From Flagellimonas taeanensis (lineage in GTDB: Bacteria > Bacteroidota > Bacteroidia > Flavobacteriales > Flavobacteriaceae), in the NCBI RefSeq assembly GCF_003584105.1, contig NZ_QXFO01000017.1:114864-178863 (forward strand): a stretch of 64,000 nucleotides of DNA, written 5' to 3'. The notes below the pieces were generated by a model that was not told where the DNA came from, ran no database searches, and saw nothing but the letters and a program-made list of their open reading frames with translations. Positions 26,006-36,430 of the stretch are shown here, piece by piece; positions within the stretch are counted from its first letter, which is position 1, and each line of letters opens with the position of its first letter. Both the position numbers and the translations under genes were made by a program.

Positions 26006-26758
26006 ATGCAATATGGAATTTGTCCTCTGAGCATTGTTCCCATTAGAACAGCTCCCGATGATTCGTCTGAAATGTCCTCACAACTCTTATATGGCGAACA
26101 TTTCAAGGTATTGGAGCACAGAAAGAAGTGGAGCAAGATCAGGACGGCCTTTGACAACCATGAAGGCTGGGCTGCCAACAACCAGATTGTCCTTATCACC
26201 GAAGATGTATTCCAGCAATTGGATGCTGAAAAGAACAAAAAAATATCCTCCGATATCATTTCACACATCTGTACCGATGATGGGATGCTGCTCCCGGTGC
26301 TGTTGGGATCCATGATAGGTTCCTCATACCTATTGGGACATTCTTTTGAGGGAAGCCATGTAAATGGTTTGAAATCCAAAGAAAATTTGGTGGACACAGC
26401 CTTTTTGTATTTAAAGGCCCCTTATCTGGCTGGGGGAAAGACCCCATTTGGTATAGATTGTTCGGGTTTTACGCAGATGGTCTATAAAATAAATGGATAT
26501 ACTCTCGAACGAAAGGCAGAAATTCAGTCCAAACAAGGTGAAGCATTGAGTTTCATAGAGGAGAGTGAACCTGGCGACCTGGCCTTTTTTGATGACCAGG
26601 ATGGCACCATCGACCATGTGGGCATCATCCTGAAGGACAACTACATTATCCACGTGAACGGGCATGTCCGGATTGACCGCTTGGACCATACGGGCATCTT
26701 CAATACCCAAGAAAAATCATACACCCATAAATTAAGGGTCATCAAAAAGATCATATAA
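26006..26758 (+). CDS. NlpC/P60 family peptidoglycan hydrolase with N-terminal SH3-like region
   Basis: 250 residues. The first 60 form an SH3-like region (GICPLSIVPIRTAP, YGEHFKVLEHRKKWSKIRT, HEGWAANNQ), which usually binds the wall. The catalytic half shows Cys152 in FGIDCSGFTQMVY, the His in TIDHVGIILKDN and a third polar residue in IIHVNGHVRID, the C40 triad arrangement. The family cleaves gamma-D-Glu-diamino acid bonds in stem peptides. No clear signal peptide is seen at the chosen start, as in related DipM/YkfC-like cytoplasmic or unusual secreted homologues. It ends just before a strong bidirectional terminator. Confidence 0.85.
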   Translation: MQYGICPLSIVPIRTAPDDSSEMSSQLLYGEHFKVLEHRKKWSKIRTAFDNHEGWAANNQIVLITEDVFQQLDAEKNKKISSDIISHICTDDGMLLPVLLGSMIGSSYLLGHSFEGSHVNGLKSKENLVDTAFLYLKAPYLAGGKTPFGIDCSGFTQMVYKINGYTLERKAEIQSKQGEALSFIEESEPGDLAFFDDQDGTIDHVGIILKDNYIIHVNGHVRIDRLDHTGIFNTQEKSYTHKLRVIKKII

Positions 26759-26790
26759 AAAAAGCCCCAGTATTGGGGCTTCTTTTATTT
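26757..26790. terminator. Bidirectional terminator
   Basis: AGCCCCA-GTAT-TGGGGCT (26763-26780) with A-rich left and T-rich right flanks. It lies between the convergent NlpC/P60 and TPR genes. Confidence 0.85.
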
Positions 26791-26806
26791 ACTCCTAGAT
26801 GGTTTT

Positions 26807-28069
26807 TTACTCCCCTAATAGTTTTTTCATCCTCATAAAGTTCTCGGTATCTCCCAAAGCTCCGTAGATATTCTTCAATTGGGTAAGGATACTTTCATTA
26901 TCCGGATTGGTCTTCAGTGCATCTTCCAAAACCTTGGCGCCTTCCTTGAAAAGACTGTCCTTTTTCTCCTTCAACTGGTCATATTTGGCAATATCCGCTT
27001 TCGAGCTGCCCAATGCATTCATCTCATCGATAAGGCCATTGCCCTCGTTCACATAAGTAGTGGAAAGGTTCAATAGTGCATTGATATAGCCTGGATCAAT
27101 GGCCAAGGCTTTTTTATAGGCATCCCTTGCATCTTCCAAATTGCCCTGCTCCATATTGATCACACCGATATTGTAAAGCAAATCAGGGTTATCAGGTGCC
27201 ATTTCCGAGGCTTGTGCCATCAATTCCTTGAACTTGTCCTTGTCACCCAAAGTATAATATAGATTGGCTTCTCCCAATACAAGGTTTACATCCTCTGGGT
27301 TTTCTGCACGGGCATCTGCATACGCGGCAAGAGCCTTTTCACTATCGCCCAGTTGTTGGTAGATCAGTGCAATGTTCTTCACGATTTCTGGCTTCTTGGA
27401 TGGGCTTTTTTCTTCCTTTGGATCTTTGTGGGTACCCGCTTTCACATACAGGTCTCGGGTCGACTTGTCCATGGTCTCCGTTTCACCAGTTTCGATGTTG
27501 ACCGCAGTGTAGGTAACCCCGCTTCCATTATAGTTCAAGTCTTTCAGCTCGTTGTAGTAATCGAGTGCCTTTTCATAATTCTGTCCATTTACAGCACTGC
27601 TGGCAGCATAATACAGATAAATGGTGTCTTGGGGGCTCAGTTTATAACCCATATATAGTTTTTCGGCAGCTTCACTGAACTTCTGGTTGTTGTTGTCCTC
27701 TACGGCCGCATTTACAAGATCTGCGGTCATCTGGGACAGTTTTTCCTGCGCAACTGGGGTATATTTTGATTTCCCACTGGCTTCTTCCACTGAAATGACC
27801 TTGTTATAGGCTTCGATTGCGGGTTCAAAAGCTGAAGCATCCCCTTTTTTTGCCAAATCGGAATACACATTCCCTTTTATGGCATAATACTGTGCTTGCA
27901 GTTTCTCATCTGCTGCATCAATGGTAGAGGCTGCCGCTTCCAATGCTGTTTTTGCTGCTGCCGCATCACCGTCCTTCAGTGCCTTTTCTGCATCCTTGAT
28001 TTCATCCTTCTGGGAAAATCCCATAGTTGAAATCCCTATGGCAAGTAGTATCAAAACTCTAGTCTTCAT
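26807..28069 (-). CDS. Tetratricopeptide-repeat protein, secreted or periplasmic
   Basis: 420 residues with a signal peptide (VLILLAIGISTMGFSQ). Several TPR units are visible: an alanine-rich N-terminal set (AEKALKDGDAAAAKTALEAA), a central set (GDSEKALAAYADARAENPED) and the best-conserved one (PDLLYNIGVINMEQGNLEDA, then RDAYKKALAIDPGY). An inserted non-TPR segment about residues 190-225 (VTYTAVNIETGETETMDKST) is common in Flavobacteria homologues. TPR folds hold protein complexes together; no specific partner is evident. It lies directly downstream of gyrA on the same strand (33 bp gap), an arrangement I have seen as common in Flavobacteria, and may be cotranscribed. Confidence 0.85.
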   Translation of the reverse strand: MKTRVLILLAIGISTMGFSQKDEIKDAEKALKDGDAAAAKTALEAAASTIDAADEKLQAQYYAIKGNVYSDLAKKGDASAFEPAIEAYNKVISVEEASGKSKYTPVAQEKLSQMTADLVNAAVEDNNNQKFSEAAEKLYMGYKLSPQDTIYLYYAASSAVNGQNYEKALDYYNELKDLNYNGSGVTYTAVNIETGETETMDKSTRDLYVKAGTHKDPKEEKSPSKKPEIVKNIALIYQQLGDSEKALAAYADARAENPEDVNLVLGEANLYYTLGDKDKFKELMAQASEMAPDNPDLLYNIGVINMEQGNLEDARDAYKKALAIDPGYINALLNLSTTYVNEGNGLIDEMNALGSSKADIAKYDQLKEKKDSLFKEGAKVLEDALKTNPDNESILTQLKNIYGALGDTENFMRMKKLLGE

Positions 28070-28102
28070 GTCAAAAATCTAATTATTTAGTGTTTATGTT
28101 TA

Positions 28103-30628
28103 TTAATTATTCTCGTTATCGTTATCAATTGCTGTGCCATCTTCCCCTTTCACCTCTATATCAAGGATATCGGTGTCCTGAACGGGATCGTCCTCTTTCA
28201 TTACCTTGGCCACCGCTGCTATGGAATCTCCGTCCCTAAGGTTGATCAGACGCACCCCTTGTGTGGCCCTTCCCATGACCCTAAGATCTTCGACGCTCAT
28301 TCTTATCGCTATTCCAGACTTGTTGATGATCATCAAATCGTCAGTATCGGTCACATTTTTTATGGCCACGAGACCTCCTGTCTTATTGGTAATGGAAATG
28401 GTCTTCACGCCCTTTCCTCCCCGGTTGGTGATCCTGTAGTCTTCAATAGTGGAGCGTTTTCCGTATCCGTTTTCCGAAACGACAAGGATATCATCTTCCA
28501 GATTGTGCACGGAAACCATTCCGATCACCTCGTCCTTATCATCTGCCAACGTAATCCCACGCACACCCGAAGCATTCCGGCCCATAGGTCGGGTCTTGCT
28601 TTCCTCGAAGCGGATGGCCTTCCCGGACTTCAAACCAAGGAATATCTGGCTGGTTCCAGTGGTCAACTTGGCTTCCAATAGTTCATCATCGTCCCTGACC
28701 GTTATGGCATTGATACCATTCTGTCTTGGCCGTGAATATTGCTCCAGGGAAGTCTTCTTCACAATTCCCTTTTTGGTGGCCATGATCACATAATGGCCGT
28801 TCACATAATCCTCATCCTTTAGGTCTTGCGTACAGATGAACGCCTTGACCTTGTCGTCCATTTCTATGTTGACCAGGTTCTGGATGGCCCTTCCTTTGGA
28901 AGTACGGCTTCCTTCGGGGATTTCATAGACACGCATCCAGAAACATTTTCCTTTTTGGGTGAAGAACAACATGTATTGGTGGTTGGTTCCTACGAACAGG
29001 TGTTCCAAGAAATCCTCATTTCGGGTGGATGATGCCTTTTGGCCCACACCTCCCCTGTTTTGGGTCTTGTATTCCGAAAGTGAGGTCCTTTTGATATAGC
29101 CGGCATGGGAAATGGTGATCACCACTTGCTCATCCGGGATCATGTCCTCTATGCTAAGGTCTCCACCTGCATAGTTGATCTCCGATCTTCTCTCGTCACC
29201 ATATTTTTCCTTGACCTCCAGCAATTCTTCCTTGATGATCTCCATTCTACGCTCTTTTTTGGCAAGAATGTCCTTAAGGTCTTCGATGGTCTTCAACAGT
29301 TCTTCATACTCTTCACGAAGCTTGTCCTGCTCCAATCCGGTCAATTGACGCAAACGCATCTCCACGATGGCCTTGGCCTGGATCTCGGACAGTTTGAAAC
29401 GTTCCATCAAATTGGTCCGCGCCTCATCCACATTGGAAGAACCTCTGATGATGGCAATCACCTCATCGATATTGTCCGAAGCGATGATCAAACCTTGAAG
29501 AATGTGTTCCCTTTCCTCGGCCTTCCTCAATTCATAAGTTGTCCTGCGAACCACAACCTCATGCCTGTGCTCCACAAAATGGTGTATGATTTCTTTCAGG
29601 TTCAGCAATTGCGGCCTGCCTTTGACCAAGGCAATGTTGTTGACACTGAAAGACGATTGGAGGGCCGTGTATTTGTACAATGTGTTGAGTACAATATTGG
29701 GGATGGCGTCACGCTTAAGGATATAAACGATACGCATTCCCTTTCTGTCGGATTCGTCCCTGATGGAGGCTATCCCTTCTATTTTCTTTTCATTTACCAG
29801 GTCGGCGGTCTTCTTGATCATGTCCGCCTTGTTCACCTGATAGGGTATCTCGGTCACGATAATGCACTCCCTGCCCTGTACCTCTTCAAACGAGGCCTTG
29901 GCCCGCATGACCACACGGCCCTTGCCGGTGTGAAAAGCCTCTTTCACGCCTTCGTAACCATAAATGATTCCCCCAGTCGGAAAATCAGGGGCCTTGATAT
30001 GCGTGATCAACTCATCTATTTCAATGTCGTGGTTGTCAATGTAGGCAATAGTTCCGTCCACCACTTCAGAAAGGTTGTGGGGCGGCATATTGGTGGCCAT
30101 ACCCACGGCAATGCCCGAAGCCCCGTTCACCAATAGATTGGGGACACGGGTAGGAAGAACGGTTGGCTCTTGCAGGGAGTCGTCAAAATTAAGTTGATGG
30201 TCCACTGTTTCCTTATCGATATCGGCCAGCATCTCATCTGCTATTTTCCGCATCCTTGCTTCCGTATAACGCATGGCCGCAGGGCTGTCCCCATCCACGG
30301 AGCCAAAATTTCCCTGGCCATCCACCAACATATATCTAAGGCTCCATTCTTGGGCCATACGTACCATGGTATCATAGACCGAAGTATCCCCATGGGGGTG
30401 GTACTTACCCAATACCTCCCCTACGATACGGGCCGATTTCTTGTGCGCGCTTGTAGATCTAACGCCCAGTTCGTGCATCCCGAAAAGCACTCTTCGGTGA
30501 ACCGGCTTGAGGCCATCACGAACATCTGGCAGGGCACGTGACACAATGACCGACATTGAATAATCAATGTAGGCAGATTTCATCTCATCCTCAATATTGA
30601 TAGGAATTAACTTTTCTCCTTCCGCCAT
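28103..30628 (-). CDS. gyrA: DNA gyrase subunit A
   Basis: 841 residues. The breakage-reunion domain carries the active-site Tyr121 in [10 protein letters not shown] and the quinolone-determining segment [20 protein letters not shown], in which the position equal to E. coli Ser83 is Thr82 and Asp87 is Asp86. The coiled-coil and tower parts follow ([10 protein letters not shown] region: [20 protein letters not shown]). The C-terminal beta-pinwheel contains the GyrA box QNRGGVGQK, which distinguishes gyrase from topoisomerase IV, and repeated SxxGYxKR blades. The tail is acidic (DNDNENN). With GyrB it introduces negative supercoils. The gene is divergent from clpC. Confidence 0.97.
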   Translation of the reverse strand: MAEGEKLIPINIEDEMKSAYIDYSMSVIVSRALPDVRDGLKPVHRRVLFGMHELGVRSTSAHKKSARIVGEVLGKYHPHGDTSVYDTMVRMAQEWSLRYMLVDGQGNFGSVDGDSPAAMRYTEARMRKIADEMLADIDKETVDHQLNFDDSLQEPTVLPTRVPNLLVNGASGIAVGMATNMPPHNLSEVVDGTIAYIDNHDIEIDELITHIKAPDFPTGGIIYGYEGVKEAFHTGKGRVVMRAKASFEEVQGRECIIVTEIPYQVNKADMIKKTADLVNEKKIEGIASIRDESDRKGMRIVYILKRDAIPNIVLNTLYKYTALQSSFSVNNIALVKGRPQLLNLKEIIHHFVEHRHEVVVRRTTYELRKAEEREHILQGLIIASDNIDEVIAIIRGSSNVDEARTNLMERFKLSEIQAKAIVEMRLRQLTGLEQDKLREEYEELLKTIEDLKDILAKKERRMEIIKEELLEVKEKYGDERRSEINYAGGDLSIEDMIPDEQVVITISHAGYIKRTSLSEYKTQNRGGVGQKASSTRNEDFLEHLFVGTNHQYMLFFTQKGKCFWMRVYEIPEGSRTSKGRAIQNLVNIEMDDKVKAFICTQDLKDEDYVNGHYVIMATKKGIVKKTSLEQYSRPRQNGINAITVRDDDELLEAKLTTGTSQIFLGLKSGKAIRFEESKTRPMGRNASGVRGITLADDKDEVIGMVSVHNLEDDILVVSENGYGKRSTIEDYRITNRGGKGVKTISITNKTGGLVAIKNVTDTDDLMIINKSGIAIRMSVEDLRVMGRATQGVRLINLRDGDSIAAVAKVMKEDDPVQDTDILDIEVKGEDGTAIDNDNENN

Positions 30629-30888
30629 GCTAAAATCTTATTGTTTTTTGTGGTTAAAATATCATGGCAATATACAGAAAATAGCAGCTTTTACAGCCCT
30701 GGACGCTTACTTTATTAAAAAAATTATCAACAGTTCGGCACTAGCCCCAGCATTGTAATAAAGCTATGTTAAAACAGTCATGAAAGCCACCATATTCCGA
30801 CATTTACCACTAGTTTGTCGAATATGGGTACGGTATTTGACCTATGTAACAATACTTTTATTAATTTTAATTGCTGAAAAAGAAACCT

Positions 30889-33441
30889 ATGGACGATAAT
30901 TTTTCCCCAAGAGTAAAAGACGTTATAGCATACAGCAAGGAGGAAGCCCTAAGATTGGGCCATGATTTCATTGGAACGGAACACCTTATGCTGGGTCTTT
31001 TGAGAGATGGAAATGGCAAGGCCATCAACATATTGGACGCATTGGATGTGGATCTGGAACACCTTCGCAGGAAAGTGGAGATCCTGAGCCCTGCCAATCC
31101 GAATTCGGGAACTGTTCAAAAGGACAAAAAGAACCTGCACCTTACGCGACAGGCGGAACGTGCATTGAAGACGACTTTCTTGGAAGCAAAGCTCTTCCAA
31201 AGTTCTTCCATCAATACAGCGCACCTATTGCTCTGCATCCTTAGGAACGAGAACGATCCCACAACAAAATTACTCCACAAGCTAAAAGTGGATTACGATA
31301 ATGTCAAAGAACAGTTCAAATCCATGATCACCAGTGATGACGACTATATCGATTCCCCACAGGCAGAATCCTTCCCAGGCGATGCCGACGATGTGGGCGA
31401 TGGAAAAGAAAGCACTTTCGGGTCCAACCCCGGGCAGAAGGGAAGCAAGAAATCCAAGACACCCGTATTGGACAACTTTGGCCGCGACCTTACCCGTTTG
31501 GCCGAGGAAAACAAATTGGACCCCGTAGTGGGCCGTGAAAAGGAAATAGAACGCGTATCCCAGATCCTGAGCCGACGGAAAAAGAACAATCCGTTGCTCA
31601 TAGGTGAACCCGGTGTGGGCAAAAGTGCCATTGCCGAGGGATTGGCACTGCGCATCATCAACAAAAAAGTATCCCGTATCCTATACAACAAACGCGTGGT
31701 CACCTTGGACCTTGCCTCATTGGTGGCCGGGACCAAATACCGTGGCCAGTTCGAGGAACGTATGAAGGCGGTGATGAACGAGTTGGAAAAAAACGATGAC
31801 ATCATTTTGTTCATTGATGAGATCCACACCATTGTTGGGGCCGGAGGCGCCACAGGAAGCTTGGATGCCTCGAACATGTTCAAACCTGCATTGGCAAGGG
31901 GCGAAATCCAATGTATCGGTGCAACGACCCTTGACGAATACAGACAATACATTGAAAAGGATGGTGCCTTGGAACGCCGTTTCCAAAAAGTGATGGTAGA
32001 GCCCACCACTGTGGAGGAGACCATCGAAATTTTGATGAACATCAAAGGCAAGTATGAAGACCACCATAACGTCAACTACACAGACGAGGCCATCATGGCA
32101 TGCGTAAAATTGACCAATAGGTACATGACGGACCGATTTTTGCCCGACAAGGCCATCGATGCACTCGATGAGGCCGGTTCCCGCGTGCACATAGTGAACA
32201 TGGACGTACCCAAACAGATATTGGAACTGGAAAGTCAGTTGGAAGATGTGCGCGAACTGAAGAACAGTGTGGTCAAAAAACAAAAATACGAAGAGGCCGC
32301 CAAGCTCCGCGACGATGAAAAACGTCTGGAGAAAGAATTGGCATCTGCACAAGAGCGTTGGGAAGAGGAAAGCAAACTCCATAGGGAGACCGTGACCGAA
32401 GACAACGTAGCCGATGTGGTGTCCATGATGAGCGGTATCCCTGTAAACAGAATCGCACAGACCGAAAGCAATAAATTGGCTGAACTGCCCAACCTGATCA
32501 AAGGTTTTGTAATTGGTCAGGATGAAGCCGTGGCCAAGGTGGCCAAGGCCATCCAACGTAACCGCGCAGGACTGAAAGATCCCAACAAACCCATAGGGTC
32601 CTTTATCTTTTTGGGACAGACCGGGGTAGGAAAAACACAGTTGGCCAAAATTCTGGCCAAGGAGCTTTTCGATTCGGAAGATGCCCTTATCCGTATAGAC
32701 ATGAGCGAATACATGGAAAAATTCGCCATATCCAGATTGGTGGGCGCACCTCCCGGATATGTAGGCTATGAAGAAGGCGGACAGTTGACCGAAAAGGTAC
32801 GCCGCAAGCCCTATTCCGTGATTCTTTTGGATGAAGTGGAAAAGGCCCATCCAGATGTGTTCAACATGCTCTTGCAGGTGTTGGACGATGGGTTCTTGAC
32901 GGACAGCCTTGGACGTAAGATCGATTTCAGGAACACCATCATCATCATGACCTCCAATATCGGAGCGCGCCAATTGAAGGATTTTGGACAAGGTGTGGGC
33001 TTCGGGACCGCCGCCAAAAAGGCACAGGAGGACACCCATCAGAAGAGTGTCATCGAAAGTGCACTCAAGAAAGCCTTTGCCCCTGAATTCCTCAACAGGA
33101 TAGATGATGTGATTGTCTTCAATCCTCTGGAAAGAGAGGACATCCATAAGATCATTGATATCGAGCTGGACAAACTTTACAGAAGGATCAAGGATATTGG
33201 TTACGACCTAAGCCTTTCCAACAAGGCCAAAGACTATATTGCCGACAAAGGTTTTGACAAGCAGTATGGTGCCAGACCTTTGAAGCGGGCCATCCAAAAA
33301 TACATTGAGGATGTACTTGCTGAAGAAATCGTGAACTCCAAACTTGAGGAAGGGGACAGTATCTTTATGGACCTTGATGAGAAAAAAGAAGAGCTCACCA
33401 TCAAAATAAAGAAGACTGAAAAGTCACCCGAAACTGAGTAG
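30889..33441 (+). CDS. clpC: ATP-dependent Clp protease ATP-binding subunit ClpC
   Basis: 850 residues from the ATG at 30889 (an in-frame TTG at 30871 would add six). Two N-terminal Clp_N repeats (about 1-145) bind substrates or adaptors. The first AAA+ domain has Walker A GEPGVGKSA and Walker B ILFIDEIH. A UVR motif (KYEEAAKLRDDEKRLEKELA) in the middle domain marks ClpC rather than ClpA. The second AAA+ domain has Walker A GQTGVGKTQLAK and Walker B VILLDEVEKA. It unfolds proteins for ClpP. A strong terminator follows, and after it a foreign restriction-modification cassette begins. Confidence 0.95.
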   Translation: MDDNFSPRVKDVIAYSKEEALRLGHDFIGTEHLMLGLLRDGNGKAINILDALDVDLEHLRRKVEILSPANPNSGTVQKDKKNLHLTRQAERALKTTFLEAKLFQSSSINTAHLLLCILRNENDPTTKLLHKLKVDYDNVKEQFKSMITSDDDYIDSPQAESFPGDADDVGDGKESTFGSNPGQKGSKKSKTPVLDNFGRDLTRLAEENKLDPVVGREKEIERVSQILSRRKKNNPLLIGEPGVGKSAIAEGLALRIINKKVSRILYNKRVVTLDLASLVAGTKYRGQFEERMKAVMNELEKNDDIILFIDEIHTIVGAGGATGSLDASNMFKPALARGEIQCIGATTLDEYRQYIEKDGALERRFQKVMVEPTTVEETIEILMNIKGKYEDHHNVNYTDEAIMACVKLTNRYMTDRFLPDKAIDALDEAGSRVHIVNMDVPKQILELESQLEDVRELKNSVVKKQKYEEAAKLRDDEKRLEKELASAQERWEEESKLHRETVTEDNVADVVSMMSGIPVNRIAQTESNKLAELPNLIKGFVIGQDEAVAKVAKAIQRNRAGLKDPNKPIGSFIFLGQTGVGKTQLAKILAKELFDSEDALIRIDMSEYMEKFAISRLVGAPPGYVGYEEGGQLTEKVRRKPYSVILLDEVEKAHPDVFNMLLQVLDDGFLTDSLGRKIDFRNTIIIMTSNIGARQLKDFGQGVGFGTAAKKAQEDTHQKSVIESALKKAFAPEFLNRIDDVIVFNPLEREDIHKIIDIELDKLYRRIKDIGYDLSLSNKAKDYIADKGFDKQYGARPLKRAIQKYIEDVLAEEIVNSKLEEGDSIFMDLDEKKEELTIKIKKTEKSPETE

Positions 33442-33464
33442 TACCAACGTATGCTCAACATACA

Positions 33465-33490
33465 AAGCTGGCCAATGGCCAGCTTTTTTT
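33465..33490 (+). terminator. clpC terminator
   Basis: AAGCTGGCC and GGCCAGCTT (33465-33485) around AAT, followed by a T9 run. It is a strong intrinsic terminator and marks the chromosomal side of the inserted restriction-modification cassette. Confidence 0.9.
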
Positions 33491-33553
33491 TATACACACG
33501 CTAAAGCAAAAAATAATTTTACATTTTGCATATTCTAATTTGACCAGCTACAT

Positions 33554-33570
33554 TTGACACAAATTGTCAA
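33554..33570. promoter_or_regulatory. Operator: inverted repeat before the second controller gene
   Basis: TTGACACAAATTGTCAA has 6-base arms (TTGACA/TGTCAA) around five bases, 14 bp upstream of the controller ATG. It has the same total length and half-site positions as 15327-15343 but with GAC and GTC exchanged. Confidence 0.6.
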
Positions 33571-33584
33571 GTCATAAATTTCAA

Positions 33585-33893
33585 ATGGAAACAATAGGAC
33601 AAATATTAAGGAACAAAAGACAAGAGTTAGGACTCTTTTTAAGACAAGTTTCTGCTTATGTTGATATTGATCAAGCAATATTGAGTAAGATTGAAAGAAA
33701 CGAGCGAAAACCAACGAAAGAAATATTGGAGCGCCTTGCGGAAATCTTAAAACTCGATATAGATGAATTAATGATTCAGTTTTTAAGTGATAAAATAGCC
33801 TACGAAATTGTAAATGAAGATTGTGCAAACAAAGCTTTAAAAGTGGCAGAAAGAAAAATAAAATATTTAAAATCTCACGCCGTAAAAAATTAG
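33585..33893 (+). CDS. XRE-family controller protein of the second restriction-modification system
   Basis: 102 residues from the ATG at 33585; a TTG at 33564 would extend it across the operator. The helix-turn-helix is LRNKRQELGLFLRQVSAYVD, then IDQAILSKIERNERKP, and the C-terminal helix carries VAERKIKYLKSH. It begins the cassette and stops 2 bp before the methyltransferase start. C-proteins delay endonuclease expression until the host DNA is methylated, and this layout fits. It is related to the island controller at 14981-15307. Confidence 0.85.
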   Translation: METIGQILRNKRQELGLFLRQVSAYVDIDQAILSKIERNERKPTKEILERLAEILKLDIDELMIQFLSDKIAYEIVNEDCANKALKVAERKIKYLKSHAVKN

Positions 33894-33895
33894 CT

Positions 33896-35260
33896 ATGCG
33901 AACATTGACAACTGACACGGAAAACACAAGCGTAGTTGAAGAACCACAATTAGCTGTAAAATTCAAATCAAAAGTTGAATTGCAAAAAGAAGAGGAAAAG
34001 GGCAAATCAACTTTAAATATGCTCTCTTTATTTTCAGGTTGTGGAGGAATGGATTTAGGTTTTGAAGGCGATTTTTCTGTTTTAAAATCTTCGGTAAACG
34101 AAATTTTAAATCCTGATTTTATAGAAAGAGAACTTGATAATAATTTTGTAAGGCTTAAACAAACTCGATTCAAAACAGTTTTTGCAAACGACATTTTAAA
34201 AGATGCGAGAAATGCTTGGGTGCATTATTTTTCCAAAAGAGGACACGATATTCAAGACTATCAAACCGATAGTATCGTTGATTTGGTAAAACTTCATCAA
34301 AGCGGAACTAAAGTATTTCCTGAAAATATTGACATTGTTACGGGCGGTTTTCCTTGCCAAGATTTTAGTGTCGCAGGAAAAAGAAACGGTTTCAATTCCC
34401 ATAAAAACCACAAAGGCGAACTGAAGACTGAAACTTGTGCCACAGAAGAAACTCGCGGAAAGCTTTATATGTGGATGAAGCAAGTGATTGAAATTACTCA
34501 ACCTAAAATTTTCATTGCAGAAAATGTAAAAGGCTTGGTTAACCTTTCAAACGTAAAAGACATAATTCAAAGTGATTTTTCATCCACAGGAGATAATGGA
34601 TATTTGGTTTTAAAGCCAAGAGTTTTACACGCAGCTGATTATGGAGTTCCACAATCCAGAGAAAGAGTTTTCTTTATTGGAATCAAGAAATCTGCTTTAA
34701 AAAAATCCGCACTCGAAGAATTGGAAAAGGAAATTGTATCAGAAAAATTTAATCCTTATCCAAAACCAACTCACGCTTATACAACGGACGGAGATAATTT
34801 AAAACGCCACGTAGATTTAAAAGAACTTTTTGCAAATTTAGAAGAGCCAGAAAAATCAAATGATTTATCCCAAAAATTTTACTCAAAAGCAAAGTTTATG
34901 GGTAAACATTGTCAAGGACAAATAGAAATTAAACCTGATGGAATTAGCCCAACAATCCGAGCCGAACATCACGGGAATATAGAGTTCAGACGTTTATCCA
35001 AAAAAAATGGTGGTATAATTACCGAAGAACTTTCAAAAGGACTAAAAGAAAGGCGGTTAACACCAAGAGAATGCGCTTTAATCCAGACTTTTCCACCCGA
35101 TTATGAATTTGTAATTGAAAATAAGCAAGGTCGTAAAGGTTCATTTTTGGTAAGCCCGTCAAAAGCATACAAAATAATTGGAAATGCAGTTCCGCCCCTA
35201 CTCGCATATAATTTAGCAAAGAGGTTAGATGATGTTTGGGACTTATATTTTAGAAAATAA
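33896..35260 (+). CDS. DNA (cytosine-5-)-methyltransferase
   Basis: 454 residues from the ATG at 33896. All main motifs are in order: I LSLFSGCGGMDLGFE, IV with the catalytic Cys in VTGGFPCQDFSVAGKRNGF, VI FIAENVKGL, VIII QSRERVFFIGI, IX RRLTPRECALIQTFPPDYEF and X YKIIGNAVPPLLAYNLA. It methylates C5 of cytosine in its target and protects against the neighbouring endonuclease. An N-terminal stretch of about 45 residues precedes motif I. The stop codon overlaps the endonuclease start (TAATG). It is markedly AT-richer than clpC next door, which points to horizontal acquisition. The target sequence is not deducible by eye. Confidence 0.93.
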   Translation: MRTLTTDTENTSVVEEPQLAVKFKSKVELQKEEEKGKSTLNMLSLFSGCGGMDLGFEGDFSVLKSSVNEILNPDFIERELDNNFVRLKQTRFKTVFANDILKDARNAWVHYFSKRGHDIQDYQTDSIVDLVKLHQSGTKVFPENIDIVTGGFPCQDFSVAGKRNGFNSHKNHKGELKTETCATEETRGKLYMWMKQVIEITQPKIFIAENVKGLVNLSNVKDIIQSDFSSTGDNGYLVLKPRVLHAADYGVPQSRERVFFIGIKKSALKKSALEELEKEIVSEKFNPYPKPTHAYTTDGDNLKRHVDLKELFANLEEPEKSNDLSQKFYSKAKFMGKHCQGQIEIKPDGISPTIRAEHHGNIEFRRLSKKNGGIITEELSKGLKERRLTPRECALIQTFPPDYEFVIENKQGRKGSFLVSPSKAYKIIGNAVPPLLAYNLAKRLDDVWDLYFRK

Positions 35261-36318
35261 TGGTAGTATCAGTAAATTCAGAACCGCATAAAAACGAGTT
35301 CAACACTTTGCTTAATTCAACAATTATTGAATTAAATGCACACGCCAAAAATTCACCAAAGAAGATAGAGCAACTAAAAGGCAACAAACTTGAGCCTTAC
35401 GTGGGAGACGTAATGACTGAATTAGCGGTGGGAACTGCTTTTGAAAATTCAATTGAAGTTATTGGCGGGCAAAAATTCCCTGACATTATCGCAAATAAAT
35501 TTTATGGAATAGAAGTAAAAACGACTACTCAAAATCATTGGAAAACAACAGGAAATAGCGTTTTGGAATCCACGAGAGTTGAAGATGTTGAAAGAATATT
35601 TATGTTATTTGGCAAACTCGGCAAACCGATTGAATTCAAATGCAGAGCATATGAAGAATGCTTGTCAGAAGTCGTTGTTACTCATTCGCCAAGATATTTA
35701 ATAGATATGAACTTGGAGAAAGGCAAAACAATATTTGACAAAATAAATACGCCTTACGACACATTGCGACAAAAGCAAAATCCGATTAAACCAATTACAG
35801 ACTACTACAAAAGTAAATTAAAACCAGGACAGGATTTGTGGTGGATTCAAGACACAGAGCAAGCAAGTAACCTTGTCATCAACATTTGGAACAATCTAAA
35901 CCAAAAAGAAAAGCAAGAAATAAAAAATAGAACAATGGTTTACTTTCCAGAGGTTTTCAGTAATCGAGGAGATAAATTTGCTCGACTAGCTATTTGGTTA
36001 GTAACAAAGGAATCTGTTGTATGCCCAAATATTAGAGATTTATTTACAGCAGGTGGAAAAGACGATTATCTAATCAAGAATAAGACATACAAAAATATTC
36101 CAAGAATCTATATTAAATTGTTTGAGAATATAGACTCTGTTTTAGAGGTTTTGATTAACACATCATCAATTGAGTTAACCGAATATTGGAACGAGAAGAC
36201 GAGCGAAAAGAAAAAAATAATGGATTGGATTGAGTTGGTTTCAATTAATTCAAAAACTGTAAATAGTGCCAAACATTTGGATTTGAAGAAAATGTTGGTG
36301 GAGTTAATATTTGGTTAA
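35260..36318 (+). CDS. Type II restriction endonuclease (PD-(D/E)xK)
   Basis: 352 residues. The nuclease centre is visible as FPDIIANKFYGIEVKTTT: Asp75 and Glu85-x-Lys87. A helical stretch after it contains SNLVINIWNNLNQKEKQEI. The start overlaps the methyltransferase stop by one base, so the two proteins are produced together, and the target is presumably the same. I cannot name the specificity family with certainty. The cassette ends here; the next 100 bp contain no gene and no evident repeat of the upstream junction. Confidence 0.85.
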   Translation: MVVSVNSEPHKNEFNTLLNSTIIELNAHAKNSPKKIEQLKGNKLEPYVGDVMTELAVGTAFENSIEVIGGQKFPDIIANKFYGIEVKTTTQNHWKTTGNSVLESTRVEDVERIFMLFGKLGKPIEFKCRAYEECLSEVVVTHSPRYLIDMNLEKGKTIFDKINTPYDTLRQKQNPIKPITDYYKSKLKPGQDLWWIQDTEQASNLVINIWNNLNQKEKQEIKNRTMVYFPEVFSNRGDKFARLAIWLVTKESVVCPNIRDLFTAGGKDDYLIKNKTYKNIPRIYIKLFENIDSVLEVLINTSSIELTEYWNEKTSEKKKIMDWIELVSINSKTVNSAKHLDLKKMLVELIFG

Positions 36319-36430
36319 AATAATACCCTAAAGTAGTATAAACGATATTTGCGCGTTTAATCTAGTATTTTTCACCTCACCCGTCATTACATATACTTTC
36401 GTCACAGAGACACTATAACTACATTTGGGG

